Assembly (NCBI GenBank): GCA_964534125.1
Contig: CAZHOJ010000005.1
Location: 62,001 to 126,000, forward strand
From: 2-02-FULL-55-14 sp964534125
GTDB taxonomy: Bacteria > Bacteroidota > Ignavibacteria > UBA10030
Reading direction: 5' to 3'
DNA: 64,000 bases
The notes beneath the pieces were generated by a model. It ran no database searches, was not told the origin of the DNA, and saw nothing but the letters and a program-made list of their open reading frames with translations. The translations under genes and the position numbers were made by a program. Shown here in pieces: positions 49,694-58,308 of this stretch. Position 1 is the stretch's first letter, and the number at the start of each line of letters is the position of its first letter.

Positions 49694-50077
49694 TTACTTC
49701 TTCTCTGCCGCCTTCTTCTTGCCGGCGACCGTCTTCCGCCTTCCCTTTCGGGTGCGGGCGTTCGTCCGTGTCCGCTGGCCGTTGACGGGCAGTCCCTTCC
49801 GATGGCGCAGGCCGCGGTAGGAGCCGATGTCCATCAAACGCTTGATGTTCAGCTGGACCTCGCTCCGAAGCGCACCTTCCACCTTGTACTCGTTCTGGAT
49901 GATCGAGCGGATGGTGGCCACTTCCTCGTCCGTCAGTTCGGCAACGCGCTTGTTGCTGTCGACGTTCGCCTTTTTGATGATCGCGGCTGCCGTCGTCCGG
50001 CCGATGCCATAGATGTAGGTCAGGCCGATCGCGGATTTCTTGTTCTTGGGGAGGTCAACGCCTGCTATACGTGCCAC
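49694..50077 (-). CDS. rpsM: 30S ribosomal protein S13
   Basis: A 127-residue head protein that contacts L5 and P-site tRNA. MARIAGVDLPKNK, TYIYGIGRTTA and RGLRHRKGLPVNGQRTRTNARTRKG are all present. The last ten residues are Lys-rich. Located between rpmJ and rpsK. Confidence 0.98.
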   Translation of the reverse strand: MARIAGVDLPKNKKSAIGLTYIYGIGRTTAAAIIKKANVDSNKRVAELTDEEVATIRSIIQNEYKVEGALRSEVQLNIKRLMDIGSYRGLRHRKGLPVNGQRTRTNARTRKGRRKTVAGKKKAAEKK

Positions 50078-50087
50078 GTGTTGTTCC

Positions 50088-50201
50088 TTATCCTTGACGT
50101 TGTTTGTGCTTCGGATTCTTGCAGATCACGCGGACGACATTCTTCCGCCGTATGATCTTGCAGTTCTCGCAGAGCTTCCGAACCGATGTGCGTACCTTCA
50201 T
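50088..50201 (-). CDS. rpmJ: 50S ribosomal protein L36 (zinc-binding form)
   Basis: A 37-residue protein, found by translating the gap between infA and rpsM. It reads MKVRTSVRKLCENCKIIRR and ends VICKNPKHKQRQG. The CxxC...C...H zinc knuckle (Cys11, Cys14, Cys27, His32) is complete. Ten bases separate it from both neighbours, the expected position in the alpha operon. Confidence 0.97.
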   Translation of the reverse strand: MKVRTSVRKLCENCKIIRRKNVVRVICKNPKHKQRQG

Positions 50202-50211
50202 CGCTCGTTCC

Positions 50212-50430
50212 TTATTTGTACCGGTATGCGATACGTCCCTTCGTCAGGTCGTAGGGCGACATTTCGACGGTCACCCTGTCCCCGACGAGGATCTTGATGT
50301 AATGCATTCTCATCTTGCCCGAGATGTGTGCGAGGATCTCGACCCCATTGTCGAGTTTCACCCGGAACGTCGCGTTCGGCAACGTTTCGGTGATCACACC
50401 ATCCATTTTGATCGGGCCTTGTTTTGCCAT
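50212..50430 (-). CDS. infA: Translation initiation factor IF-1
   Basis: A 72-residue S1-like OB-fold protein (KMDGVITETLPNATFRVKLDNG, HISGKMRMHYIKILVGDRV, YDLTKGRIAYRYK) that binds the ribosomal A site during initiation. Standard length; three bases after map. Confidence 0.98.
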   Translation of the reverse strand: MAKQGPIKMDGVITETLPNATFRVKLDNGVEILAHISGKMRMHYIKILVGDRVTVEMSPYDLTKGRIAYRYK

Positions 50431-50433
50431 GTC

Positions 50434-51189
50434 CTACTGGGTCAGTATCTCTGCTTTGCCGTCGACGATGGCGACCGTATGCTCAAAATGAGCAGATGGT
50501 TTGCCATCCTTCGTCACCACGGTCCAGCCGTCGTCGAGCACGATCACCTGCCACGTCCCGACATTGACCATCGGCTCGATGGCGATGGTCATCCCGTTCT
50601 TCAGGACCATCCCCGTGCCCTTCTTCCCGTAGTTCGGGACACTGGGTTCCTCATGCAGCGAACGGCCAAGGCCGTGCCCGCACAGATCACGCACGACGGA
50701 AAATCCATGGTCGACGACATACGATTCGACCGCAGCGGAGATGTCGTGCAGCTTGTTCCCCGCGATCGCCTGCTCGATGCCGAGCCTGAGCGACTCCTTC
50801 GTGACATCCATCAGACGCTGCTTTTCGTCACTGACCGCACCCACTGCGAACGTCAGCGCATGGTCCCCGTACCACCCGTTCTTCAGAACGCCCACATCCA
50901 GCGATACCAGCTCTCCGTTCTTCAGGATGCGTCCCCCGGGGATCCCGTGCACCACCTCGCTGTCGATGGAGATGCAGAGGGTCGCCGGGAACGGGTTCTT
51001 CGCATCACCGTACCCTTTGAACGCCGGTTCCGCGCCCTGCGAGCGGATATACTCTTCGGCCATCGCATCGAGGTCCCGGGTGGTCACCCCCGGCGCGACC
51101 GCCGCTCCGACCAGTCTGAGGGTCTCGGCGGCGATACGGCCGCTTTCCCTCATTGCTTCGATCTCGTCCCGTGTCTTCAGCTTCACCAT
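50434..51189 (-). CDS. map: Methionine aminopeptidase, type I
   Basis: A 251-residue metallopeptidase that removes the initiator methionine. The five metal ligands are visible: two aspartates in VSLDVGV and GWYGDHALTFAVG, the histidine in CGHGLGRSLHEEP, and glutamates in IAIEPMV and AHFEHTVAI. The upstream histidine is in SEVVHGIPG. It lies between secY and infA with three-base gaps. Confidence 0.97.
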   Translation of the reverse strand: MVKLKTRDEIEAMRESGRIAAETLRLVGAAVAPGVTTRDLDAMAEEYIRSQGAEPAFKGYGDAKNPFPATLCISIDSEVVHGIPGGRILKNGELVSLDVGVLKNGWYGDHALTFAVGAVSDEKQRLMDVTKESLRLGIEQAIAGNKLHDISAAVESYVVDHGFSVVRDLCGHGLGRSLHEEPSVPNYGKKGTGMVLKNGMTIAIEPMVNVGTWQVIVLDDGWTVVTKDGKPSAHFEHTVAIVDGKAEILTQ

Positions 51190-51192
51190 GCG

Positions 51193-52533
51193 TTACGCGC
51201 GGCGTCCACGAAGCTTTCCGCTCTTCATGAATCCGTCGTAGTGACGCATGAGTAGGTGCGATTCGATCTGCTGCAGCGTGTCGAGCGCGACGCCGACGAT
51301 GATCAGGAGGCTTGTCCCTCCGAAGAAGGAGGCAAAACTGGGCGTGATGCCCGCCTTAATGAGCATGGTCGGAAGGATCGCGACGAGCGCCAGAAAGATC
51401 GATCCCGGCAGCGTGATCTTCGTCAGGATATTGTCGACAAAGTCGGCCGTGTGTGTGCCAGGCCGGATGCCCGGGATGAATCCACCCTGCCGCTTCATAT
51501 TGTCGGCGACGTCCTTCGGATTGAAGGCGATCGCCGTATAGAAATACGTGAAGAAGACGATGACAACGCCATAAATGAGCGAGTACGTCCACGACGTATA
51601 GTTCATGTACTCCGCGTTGATCGTCTGGATCCACTCGCTCTCAGGAAAGAACGAGAAGAAGATCTGCGGGACGAACATCACCGCCTGCGCGAAGATGATC
51701 GGCATGACGCCGGCCGTGTTCACGCGGAGCGGGATGTACTGCGTCACGCCGCCGTAGACCTTTCGGCCGACAACGCGCTTGGCGTACTGGACCGGAATGC
51801 GCCGTGTCCCCTGGGTCACCAGGATGACGGCAGCGACTACCAGGCCCATCAACGCGAGGATGACGAGCTCAACGATAAGATTCCGCGTCCCAGCAGAGAC
51901 CAACTGCGCTTCATCGAATATCGCCTGCGGAAAGCCGGCGATAATGCCGATGAAAATGATGAGCGAGATTCCGTTGCCGATGCCCCTTTCCGTGATCTGC
52001 TCGCCGAGCCACATCATGAACACGGTGCCGGAGGTCAGAATGATCATCGTGCTCAGCGTGAACATGATGCCGCGCACTTCCTCGGGGACGATCGGCCCCT
52101 GCGGCGTATCCGTCGCAAGGAGCTTGACAACGACGCCGCTGGCCTGGAGCAGCGAAATAAGCACCGTGCCGTAGCGTGTGTACTGCGTGATCTTCTTCCT
52201 GCCGTCCTCCCCCTCCTTCTGCAGCTTCTGGAAGTAGGGGATCACGGCGCCCAGCAGCTGGATGACGATCGAGGCGCTGATGTACGGCATGATACCCAGC
52301 GCAAAGATCGCCGCGTTGCTGAACGCGCCGCCGACGAACAGGTCGTACAGCCCGAACAGCGTGTTCTCCGACGAACGACGGATGGTGTCGGCCAGCAGGC
52401 CCGCATCAACACCGGGAAGCGTGATGTGTGAGCCAATGCGGACGATGATCAGGATGATCGCCGTGAAGAAGATCCGTTCGCGAAGCTCCTGGATCTTGAA
52501 AACGTTCGTGAATGTCTCGGTCAGCTTGCTCAT
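51193..52533 (-). CDS. secY: Preprotein translocase subunit SecY
   Basis: A 446-residue inner-membrane channel with ten hydrophobic helices. IKELRERIFFT-type start (FKIQELRERIFFTAIILIIVRIG), GIMPYISASIVIQLL, the GNGISLIIFIGI segment and the C-terminal GTSLLIIVGVALDTLQQIESHLLMRHYDGFMKSG-type region are standard. It overlaps rplO by four bases, the classic spc arrangement. Confidence 0.98.
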   Translation of the reverse strand: MSKLTETFTNVFKIQELRERIFFTAIILIIVRIGSHITLPGVDAGLLADTIRRSSENTLFGLYDLFVGGAFSNAAIFALGIMPYISASIVIQLLGAVIPYFQKLQKEGEDGRKKITQYTRYGTVLISLLQASGVVVKLLATDTPQGPIVPEEVRGIMFTLSTMIILTSGTVFMMWLGEQITERGIGNGISLIIFIGIIAGFPQAIFDEAQLVSAGTRNLIVELVILALMGLVVAAVILVTQGTRRIPVQYAKRVVGRKVYGGVTQYIPLRVNTAGVMPIIFAQAVMFVPQIFFSFFPESEWIQTINAEYMNYTSWTYSLIYGVVIVFFTYFYTAIAFNPKDVADNMKRQGGFIPGIRPGTHTADFVDNILTKITLPGSIFLALVAILPTMLIKAGITPSFASFFGGTSLLIIVGVALDTLQQIESHLLMRHYDGFMKSGKLRGRRA

Positions 52534-53021
52534 GAATTCGGTTTGTCGGTCTTATCGGCAATGAGAGTCACAGTTCCTCCGGCCGCCTCGATCTTCGTCC
52601 TGGCAGCCTTGCTCACTGCATGCACGCTTACCTCAAACTTCGATGTCACCTCACCGGTCGCGAGGATCTTCACCTTGCGCTTTTTCGTCGAGATCAATCC
52701 GGCATCGTAGAGGGTCTCTGGCGACACAGCAGCCCCCTGCAGCTTCTTCTTCTCGAGAAACGTCTCAAGCTGCCCCACGTTCACGATCTGCATTTCCTCG
52801 CGGCTGTGGGAATGGAACCCGTACTTCGGGACCCGCCGGGTCAAAGGCATCTGACCACCCTCGAACCAAATGGGGAAGCGTACACCCGAACGGGAGCCGG
52901 CCCCCTTGTGGCCGCGCGTGGACGTGCCGCCGTGGCCGGAGCCCTGGCCGCGTCCGATGCGTTTCGGTTTCTTCCGCGAGTTCTTCGCGGGGCGTAGGTT
53001 GGAGAGTACTGCCCGGCTCAT
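52530..53021 (-). CDS. rplO: 50S ribosomal protein L15
   Basis: A 163-residue late assembly protein. The Gly/Arg-rich N-terminus (RIGRGQGSGHGGTSTRGHKGAGSR split across residues 20-45), GGQMPLTRRVPKYGF and the C-terminal VSKAARTKIEAAGG are standard. Four-base overlaps join it to rpmD and secY. Confidence 0.97.
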   Translation of the reverse strand: MSRAVLSNLRPAKNSRKKPKRIGRGQGSGHGGTSTRGHKGAGSRSGVRFPIWFEGGQMPLTRRVPKYGFHSHSREEMQIVNVGQLETFLEKKKLQGAAVSPETLYDAGLISTKKRKVKILATGEVTSKFEVSVHAVSKAARTKIEAAGGTVTLIADKTDKPNS

Positions 53022-53212
53022 GCGTTCACCTCTTCCACGGTCACCATGTGTCCGACCACGCGAAGCATGCCGCGCAGCTGGGGTGTGTCCTTCTTGACAA
53101 CAGACGACCGGGGCTTGCCAAGTCCCAGCGCCTTGATCGTGCGCTTCGTCCTCTCCAGCTGGTCGATGACGCTCCGCGTCTGTGTGATCTTCAGTTGTTT
53201 CGTCTCAGCCAT
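53018..53212 (-). CDS. rpmD: 50S ribosomal protein L30
   Basis: A 64-residue protein with the L30 fold (LKITQTRSVIDQLERTKRTIKALGLGKPRSSV, QLRGMLRVVGHMVTVEEV). Four-base overlap with rplO. Confidence 0.96.
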   Translation of the reverse strand: MAETKQLKITQTRSVIDQLERTKRTIKALGLGKPRSSVVKKDTPQLRGMLRVVGHMVTVEEVNA

Positions 53213-53222
53213 GATGTGTCAG

Positions 53223-53729
53223 TCAGTTCTGTTGGAACAACTCTTTGACGGTGATGCCACGCCGGGCAGCGACGCCCCGCGCGTCCTCGAGGCTGAGGAG
53301 CGCCTCGAGCGTTGCCTTCACCACGTTATGGGGATTTGCCGAACCCATCTGCTTCGTCAGCACGTCCCGGACCCCGGCGGACTCGAGCACAGCACGGACG
53401 CTGCCGCCGGCGATGAGCCCCGTTCCGGGCGATGCGGGCTTCAGGAGCACCTTCCCCGCACCGAACTTGCCCAGCACTTCGTGCGGGATCGTTCCGTTAA
53501 CGATCGTGACCTGATGGATGGTCTTCCGGGCATCCTCGACACCCTTCGCGATCGCGGCGGCGACCTCGTTGGCCTTGCCGAGACCAATGCCGACATGTCC
53601 GTTGCCATCGCCGACGACGACGATCGCGCTGAAGCTGAACCGACGTCCGCCTTTGACCACCTTGGCAACGCGGTTCACATGGACCAGCCGTTCTTTGAGT
53701 TCGAGTTCTCCAGCTTTCACTTTAGCCAT
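53223..53729 (-). CDS. rpsE: 30S ribosomal protein S5
   Basis: A 168-residue protein affecting decoding fidelity. The double-stranded RNA-binding-like N-domain (LKERLVHVNRVAKVVKGGRRFSF) and VVGDGNGHVGIGLGKANEV are present, with the C-domain GTGLIAGGSVRAVLESAGV. Ten bases after rplR. Confidence 0.98.
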   Translation of the reverse strand: MAKVKAGELELKERLVHVNRVAKVVKGGRRFSFSAIVVVGDGNGHVGIGLGKANEVAAAIAKGVEDARKTIHQVTIVNGTIPHEVLGKFGAGKVLLKPASPGTGLIAGGSVRAVLESAGVRDVLTKQMGSANPHNVVKATLEALLSLEDARGVAARRGITVKELFQQN

Positions 53730-53739
53730 GCATGCGTCC

Positions 53740-54108
53740 TTAGAATTTCAAGCCGGCCTCTCTCGCCGCATCGGCGAGGGCCTTCACCCGTCCGTGGTAG
53801 AGGTAACCGTTCCGGTCGAACACCACGGTCGTGATATTGTTCTCGATCGCCCGCTTCGCCGCGAGGACCCCCAGATGTTTGTACTTCTCCATCGGGGTCT
53901 TCAACGCCTCGAACTCCTTCCGTACATCCTTGCCGTTGGTCGAGACGCTGACGAGGGTCTTTCCCGATGTATCGTCGACGATCTGGGCGTAGCCGTGATT
54001 GCCGCTCCGGTAGACGGTCAGCCGAGGACGGTCGGGTGTCCCCGTGATCTTCTTCCGGATACGGATCTTCTTCTTATCGCGTTTATGTGCTTTCTTGGAG
54101 TTGATCAT
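53740..54108 (-). CDS. rplR: 50S ribosomal protein L18
   Basis: A 122-residue 5S rRNA-binding protein. RIRKKITGTPDRPRLTVYRSGNH, YAQIVDDTSGKTLVSVST, and VFDRNGYLYHGRVKALADAAREAGLKF are diagnostic. Standard length. Confidence 0.98.
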   Translation of the reverse strand: MINSKKAHKRDKKKIRIRKKITGTPDRPRLTVYRSGNHGYAQIVDDTSGKTLVSVSTNGKDVRKEFEALKTPMEKYKHLGVLAAKRAIENNITTVVFDRNGYLYHGRVKALADAAREAGLKF

Positions 54109-54120
54109 AGGAGCTCCCGC

Positions 54121-54669
54121 TTACTTCCCGCTGGTCGCAGCGGCCTTTCCGGCCTTCCGCCTGATCTGTTCGCCGGCGTACTTGATGCCTTTTCCCTTGT
54201 ATGGCTCGGGCGGCCTGAACGAGCGGATCTTCGCTGCGGTCAGCCCGACGAGCTGCTTGTCGATTCCGGAGATCGTGATGGACGTCTGGGTCGGCGCCTC
54301 GAGCTTGACTCCCTCGGGCGGACCGAAGACGATCGGATGACTGTAGCCGACAAGAAGGTTCAGCTTGACCCCCTTCATCTCAGCACGGAATCCGACGCCC
54401 GTGATCTCGAGCTTCCGCTCGAATCCTTCGACGACTCCTGTGATCATGTTCTGGATGTTCGCGCGCCACAGGCCGTGCAGCGCCTTGTGGAACTTCTCAT
54501 CCGATGAGCGCTTCACGAGGACCGTCTGACCATCCACCGCAACGCTGATCGCCGGATGGAACTTCCCGTGGAGCTCACCCTTCGGGCCCTTCACCGTCAC
54601 TTCGCCGTTGGCGACCGAGACCGTGACTCCCTTGGGTATCGAAACTGGTTTTCTTCCTACTCGTGACAC
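54121..54669 (-). CDS. rplF: 50S ribosomal protein L6
   Basis: A 182-residue protein. MSRVGRKPVSIPKGV, the duplicated fold with LHGLWRANIQNMITGVVEGF and the C-terminal EPYKGKGIKYAGEQIRRKAGK motif near the factor-binding site are all present. Confidence 0.98.
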   Translation of the reverse strand: MSRVGRKPVSIPKGVTVSVANGEVTVKGPKGELHGKFHPAISVAVDGQTVLVKRSSDEKFHKALHGLWRANIQNMITGVVEGFERKLEITGVGFRAEMKGVKLNLLVGYSHPIVFGPPEGVKLEAPTQTSITISGIDKQLVGLTAAKIRSFRPPEPYKGKGIKYAGEQIRRKAGKAAATSGK

Positions 54670-54692
54670 GGTGTGCTCCGTTAAACGTTCAA

Positions 54693-55091
54693 TTACCAGA
54701 CATAGGCGAGGATCTCGCCGCCGACATTCTCCTTCTTCGCCTGCTGGCCCGTCATCAGACCTTTGGACGTGGAGACGATAGCGACACCCAGACCGCCGTG
54801 GACGCGGGGCATCTCATCCGCACCGCGGTACTGACGAAGTCCGGGCCTGCTGACCCGGCGGAGCCCGGCGATGACCGGACGCCCTTCCTTATATTTCAGA
54901 TTGATGCGGATGACGCCCTGCTTCGTGTCCTCCAGGACCGTGAAGTTCGCGATGAACTTCAGGTCGAGCAGGATCTGCGCCATGCTCTTCTTCATGGTCG
55001 AAGCGGGAATATCGACACGACGATGCTTTGCCTTTGCGGCATTGCGGATGCGTGTCAGAAAATCCGAGATCGGGTCAACAATTGTTCCCAT
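54693..55091 (-). CDS. rpsH: 30S ribosomal protein S8
   Basis: A 132-residue protein: DPISDFLTRIRNAAKAKH near the start, RRVSRPGLRQYRGADEMPRV and GLGVAIVSTSKGLMT near the end. S8 also represses spc operons in E. coli by binding mRNA near L5; I did not find a clear S8-site copy here. Confidence 0.98.
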   Translation of the reverse strand: MGTIVDPISDFLTRIRNAAKAKHRRVDIPASTMKKSMAQILLDLKFIANFTVLEDTKQGVIRINLKYKEGRPVIAGLRRVSRPGLRQYRGADEMPRVHGGLGVAIVSTSKGLMTGQQAKKENVGGEILAYVW

Positions 55092-55120
55092 ACCGTTTCT
55101 TTCAGTTCCTCGTGCTACGA

Positions 55121-55306
55121 TTACCAGGATGCCTTCCGGACGCCCGGGATCTTCCCTTCAAGCGCCAGCTTCCGAAAACAGATCCTGCACACACCGAACT
55201 TCCGGTAGTATGCCCTGGGCCTGCCACAGCGGCTGCATCTGTTGTACTGACGCACCTTGAACTTGGGCGTTCTGGCGGCTTTTACTCTCAATGCCAAACG
55301 TGCCAC
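55121..55306 (-). CDS. rpsN: 30S ribosomal protein S14, short zinc-binding type
   Basis: A 61-residue type Z protein. The four zinc cysteines are in CSRCGRPRAYYRKFGVCRIC, and the C-terminus ends GKIPGVRKASW, the classic end. The length is that of the ancestral zinc form, not the 101-residue zinc-free form. Confidence 0.98.
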   Translation of the reverse strand: MARLALRVKAARTPKFKVRQYNRCSRCGRPRAYYRKFGVCRICFRKLALEGKIPGVRKASW

Positions 55307-55321
55307 ACGCTATCCTTTCGA

Positions 55322-55981
55322 TTAGGCTGCGTTTTCCTGAACTACATCCTGCCGTTTGACGAACGGCATGCCGAGCTCCTTCAGGAGCTCATAACATTCC
55401 ACATCCGACGGGGCGGTCGTCACGAATGTGACATCCAGACCGGTGATCCTCGAGACCTTGTCGACATCGATTTCTGGAAAAACGATCTGCTCCTTGATCC
55501 CCATGGTGTAATTCCCATGGCCGTCAAAGGACTTGTCGGACACGCCGCGGAAGTCGCGAACGCGCGGGAGGGCGATCGAGATGAGCCGGTCGAGGAACTC
55601 GTACATCTTCTCGTTCCGGAGGGTGACACGGCACCCGATCGGGACACCTTCCCGCAGTTTGAAATTGGAAATAGCCTTCTTGGCCTTGGTCACGACGACC
55701 TTCTGGCCACTGATAGCTTCCAGTTCCTGGATCGCGGCATCGAGCAGCTTCGCATCCTGGGTCGCCTGCCCCACACCCATGTTCAGGCTGATCTTATCCA
55801 GGCGCGGCACCTGCATGACGCTCCTGTACCCGAACTTTTTCATGAGGGCGGGGACGACCTCCTTCTTGTATCGGTCGCGAAGCCGCGGGGCGACGCCCTT
55901 CTCCTGCGCACCACCCTTGGCCTTCGCCTCGGGAGACCCCTTCTGCTTCTTTTCCTGTCCTTGTTTTTTCTCTTTGGCCAT
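55322..55981 (-). CDS. rplE: 50S ribosomal protein L5 with basic N-terminal extension
   Basis: A 219-residue 5S rRNA-binding protein. The core starts about residue 32 (PRLRDRYKKEVVPALMKKFGYR) and contains LDKISLNMGVG, SGQKVVVTKAKKAISNFKLREG and NYTMGIKEQIVFPEID. The first 31 residues are a Lys/Gln/Gly-rich extension beyond the normal L5 length of about 180. Confidence 0.97.
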   Translation of the reverse strand: MAKEKKQGQEKKQKGSPEAKAKGGAQEKGVAPRLRDRYKKEVVPALMKKFGYRSVMQVPRLDKISLNMGVGQATQDAKLLDAAIQELEAISGQKVVVTKAKKAISNFKLREGVPIGCRVTLRNEKMYEFLDRLISIALPRVRDFRGVSDKSFDGHGNYTMGIKEQIVFPEIDVDKVSRITGLDVTFVTTAPSDVECYELLKELGMPFVKRQDVVQENAA

Positions 55982-55991
55982 TGCGGTTACC

Positions 55992-56327
55992 TTAGATCAT
56001 TTCGCCGGTCTTCCGGCTCACTCGCATCGCTTTTCTCTTCCCGCTCGTCGCATCCTTCACGTGGGCCCGTCCTGTGCGTGTGGGCTCTCCGCTCTTCGGG
56101 TCGATCAGCATGACATTCGAAAGGTGGATGGGCGCCTCTTTCTGGACGATACCACCCTGGGGGTTCTTCTGCGACGGACGGGAGTGGCGCTTGCGAACGT
56201 TCACTCCTTCGATGATGACCCGGCGGTTCTCCGGGAACACCTTCAGAACCTTGCCCTTCTTGCCCTTGAAGTTGCCGGAGATCACGACGACCTGGTCGTC
56301 TTTCTTGACGTTGAGTTTGTTTGACAT
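55992..56327 (-). CDS. rplX: 50S ribosomal protein L24
   Basis: A 111-residue assembly initiator. The KOW motif is VKKDDQVVVISGNFKGKKGKVLKV-like at residues 5-30, followed by VIIEGVNVRKRHSRPSQKNPQGG and a GEPTRTGRAHV C-terminus. Confidence 0.97.
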   Translation of the reverse strand: MSNKLNVKKDDQVVVISGNFKGKKGKVLKVFPENRRVIIEGVNVRKRHSRPSQKNPQGGIVQKEAPIHLSNVMLIDPKSGEPTRTGRAHVKDATSGKRKAMRVSRKTGEMI

Positions 56328-56331
56328 AAGC

Positions 56332-56700
56332 TTAGAGGACTTCGGGCGCTAGTGAGACGATCTTCATATACTGACGTTCGCGGAGCTCGCGTGCGACCGG
56401 CCCGAAGATACGGGTCCCGCGCGGTTCGCCCTGCGGATTGAGAAGCACGGCCGCATTCTCGTCGAACCGGATGAACGATCCGTCCTTGCGGCGCGTCTCC
56501 TTGCGTGTCCGTACGACGACGGCCCGCGAGACATCCCCCTTCTTGACGGGTGCACCCGGGATCGCCGCCTTCACGGAGACCACGATAAGGTCGCCCACAC
56601 CAGCATACCGGCGACCGCTGCCTCCGAGCACGCGGATGCATCGGATCTTCTTCGCACCCGAGTTGTCCGCCACATTGAGATTTGTTTCTTCCTGGATCAT
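56332..56700 (-). CDS. rplN: 50S ribosomal protein L14
   Basis: A 122-residue protein: MIQEETNLNVADNSGAK, VGDLIVVSVKAAIPG, and RGTRIFGPVARELRERQYMKIVSLAPEVL split at the C-terminus. Standard length, four bases before rplX. Confidence 0.98.
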   Translation of the reverse strand: MIQEETNLNVADNSGAKKIRCIRVLGGSGRRYAGVGDLIVVSVKAAIPGAPVKKGDVSRAVVVRTRKETRRKDGSFIRFDENAAVLLNPQGEPRGTRIFGPVARELRERQYMKIVSLAPEVL

Positions 56701-56724
56701 TGCTGCACCCTTCTGGGAACGTTC

Positions 56725-57000
56725 CTACTTGGCCTTTTCGATGATCTCGACCACACGCCAGCGCTTCATCTTGCTCAGCGGACGGGTCTCCATGAGCCGC
56801 ACCAGGTCACCGGGACCGGCTTCCCGTTTCTCGTCATGGGCCATAAGTTTCTTCGTCACACGGTAGTACTTCTTATAGAGCGGGTGGGCGATCTTCCGCT
56901 CAATGGCGACGACGACACTCTTCGTCATCTTCGCGCTCACCACCTTGCCGATTCTGGTCTTCCGCTGCGGCCGTTTCGCCGTCTGTGTCTCTGTCGTCAT
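56725..57000 (-). CDS. rpsQ: 30S ribosomal protein S17
   Basis: A 91-residue OB-fold primary binder of 16S rRNA. KTRIGKVVSAKMTKSVVVAI, KKYYRVTKKLMAHDE and GDLVRLMETRPLSKMKRW are present. Four-base overlap with rpmC. Confidence 0.97.
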   Translation of the reverse strand: MTTETQTAKRPQRKTRIGKVVSAKMTKSVVVAIERKIAHPLYKKYYRVTKKLMAHDEKREAGPGDLVRLMETRPLSKMKRWRVVEIIEKAK

Positions 57001-57203
57001 GATCGTCCTGCCGGTTGAGTATGTCGTTCGCGCAGGATGGTCATCATCCGCGCGATGTCCTTGCGTGATTTCCGGATGTTGGAGGGCTTCTCCAACTGGC
57101 CGAGGGATTTCTGGAACATCAGCGCTGAAAGGTTCTGCTGCTCCTCCTCGATGCGCTTGTTCAGTTCTTCGTCGGACAACTGCCGCAGTTCGTGTGCTTT
57201 CAT
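56997..57203 (-). CDS. rpmC: 50S ribosomal protein L29
   Basis: A 68-residue two-helix protein at the exit tunnel (MKAHELRQLSDEELNKRIEE, IRKSRKDIARMMTILRER). Standard length. Confidence 0.97.
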   Translation of the reverse strand: MKAHELRQLSDEELNKRIEEEQQNLSALMFQKSLGQLEKPSNIRKSRKDIARMMTILRERHTQPAGRS

Positions 57204-57218
57204 ATCGCTCTTCTCTCG

Positions 57219-57638
57219 TTAGGCCCCGAGCTCGACCCGGGAAACGAATTTCGTCTTGATCGGCAGCTTGTGGGCCGCGAGACGCATGGCCTCCTCAGCG
57301 ATCTTCCGCGAAACGCCGCCGACCTCGAACATGATGCGGCCGGGACGCACGACAGAGACCCAGAACTCAGGAAGTCCCTTTCCGGATCCCATACGGGTCT
57401 CGGCGGGCTTCTTCGTCACCGGCTTGTCAGGGAAGATCCTGATCCAGACCTTGCCCTCGCGCTTCATCAGACGCGTCAGGGCAACACGGGAAGCTTCGAT
57501 CTGCCGCTGTGTGATCCACCCCGGTTCCATGGCCTTCAGGCCGTAATCGCCGAAGGAGATCGACGAGCCGCGGAAATCCTTGCCACGCCGGCGTCCCCGC
57601 TGCTGCTTTCTGAACTTTACTCTCTTTGGCATTAGCAT
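57219..57638 (-). CDS. rplP: 50S ribosomal protein L16
   Basis: A 139-residue protein at the A-site tRNA elbow. MPKRVKFRKQQRGRRRG, EASRVALTRLMKREGKVW, PVTKKPAETRMGSGKG and GRIMFEVGGVSRKIAEEAM are standard. Either ATG 57638 or ATG 57632 may start it; GGAG fits the first better. Confidence 0.98.
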   Translation of the reverse strand: MLMPKRVKFRKQQRGRRRGKDFRGSSISFGDYGLKAMEPGWITQRQIEASRVALTRLMKREGKVWIRIFPDKPVTKKPAETRMGSGKGLPEFWVSVVRPGRIMFEVGGVSRKIAEEAMRLAAHKLPIKTKFVSRVELGA

Positions 57639-57653
57639 GGTATCACGCGCTCC

Positions 57654-58298
57654 TTATGCTCTTTGCGGCATTCCACCCAGGATCTCGCCTTTGCAGATCC
57701 AGACCTTGATGCCGATGGTCCCGTAGATGGTGAAGGCTGTCGCCTGCGCAAAGTCGATGTCGGCTCGGATCGTCTGCAGTGGGATCCGGCCATCCTTGTA
57801 CTGCTCGGTGCGTGCGATCTCGGCCCCGCCGAGACGGCCAGCACACATGATCTTGATCCCCTCTGCTCCCATCCGCATGGCAGCCGTGAGCGACTGCTTC
57901 ATCGCCCGGCGGAACGAGATACGTCCTTCGAGCTGCGACGCGATCGTGTCAGCGACGAGATAGGCATCGAGCTCAGGGCGCTTGATCTCATGGATGAGAA
58001 TCTTCACTTCCTTGGAGGTGACGCGCCTCAGCTCTTCCTCGAGCTGGGCGATCTCCTTACCGCTCTTCCCGATGACAATGCCGGGACGAGAGGTGTGGAT
58101 GGTGATAACAGCCCGCTTCGGCGTCCTGTCGATGAGGATGCGCGAAATGCCGGCCTTCTTCAGGCGTGAGTGGATGTAGTTCCGGACAACGAGGTCCTCC
58201 TTCAGTTTTCCCTGAAGGCTCTTCTCCTCATACCAGTTCGCATCCCAGTCGCGAACGATGCCCAGCCTGAATCCATTAGGGTTCGTTTTCTGACCCAC
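57654..58298 (-). CDS. rpsC: 30S ribosomal protein S3
   Basis: A 214-residue mRNA-entry protein. It starts (f)MGQKTNPNGFRLGIVRDWD, has the KH loop VIGKSGKEIAQLEEEL and ends ISFRRAMKQSLTAAMRMGAEGIKI...GEILGGMPQRA. The start is the GTG at 58298, with GGAGG just upstream; the frame continues open to 58460 but those 54 residues are an Arg/Pro-rich shadow of rplV. Confidence 0.97.
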   Translation of the reverse strand: MGQKTNPNGFRLGIVRDWDANWYEEKSLQGKLKEDLVVRNYIHSRLKKAGISRILIDRTPKRAVITIHTSRPGIVIGKSGKEIAQLEEELRRVTSKEVKILIHEIKRPELDAYLVADTIASQLEGRISFRRAMKQSLTAAMRMGAEGIKIMCAGRLGGAEIARTEQYKDGRIPLQTIRADIDFAQATAFTIYGTIGIKVWICKGEILGGMPQRA

Positions 58299-58308
58299 GG
58301 TTCCTCCG

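Noticed and set aside
51256..52431. A 391-codon + strand ORF opposite secY
   Set aside because: Antisense shadow of secY; extremely Asp/Arg-rich and without a plausible start.
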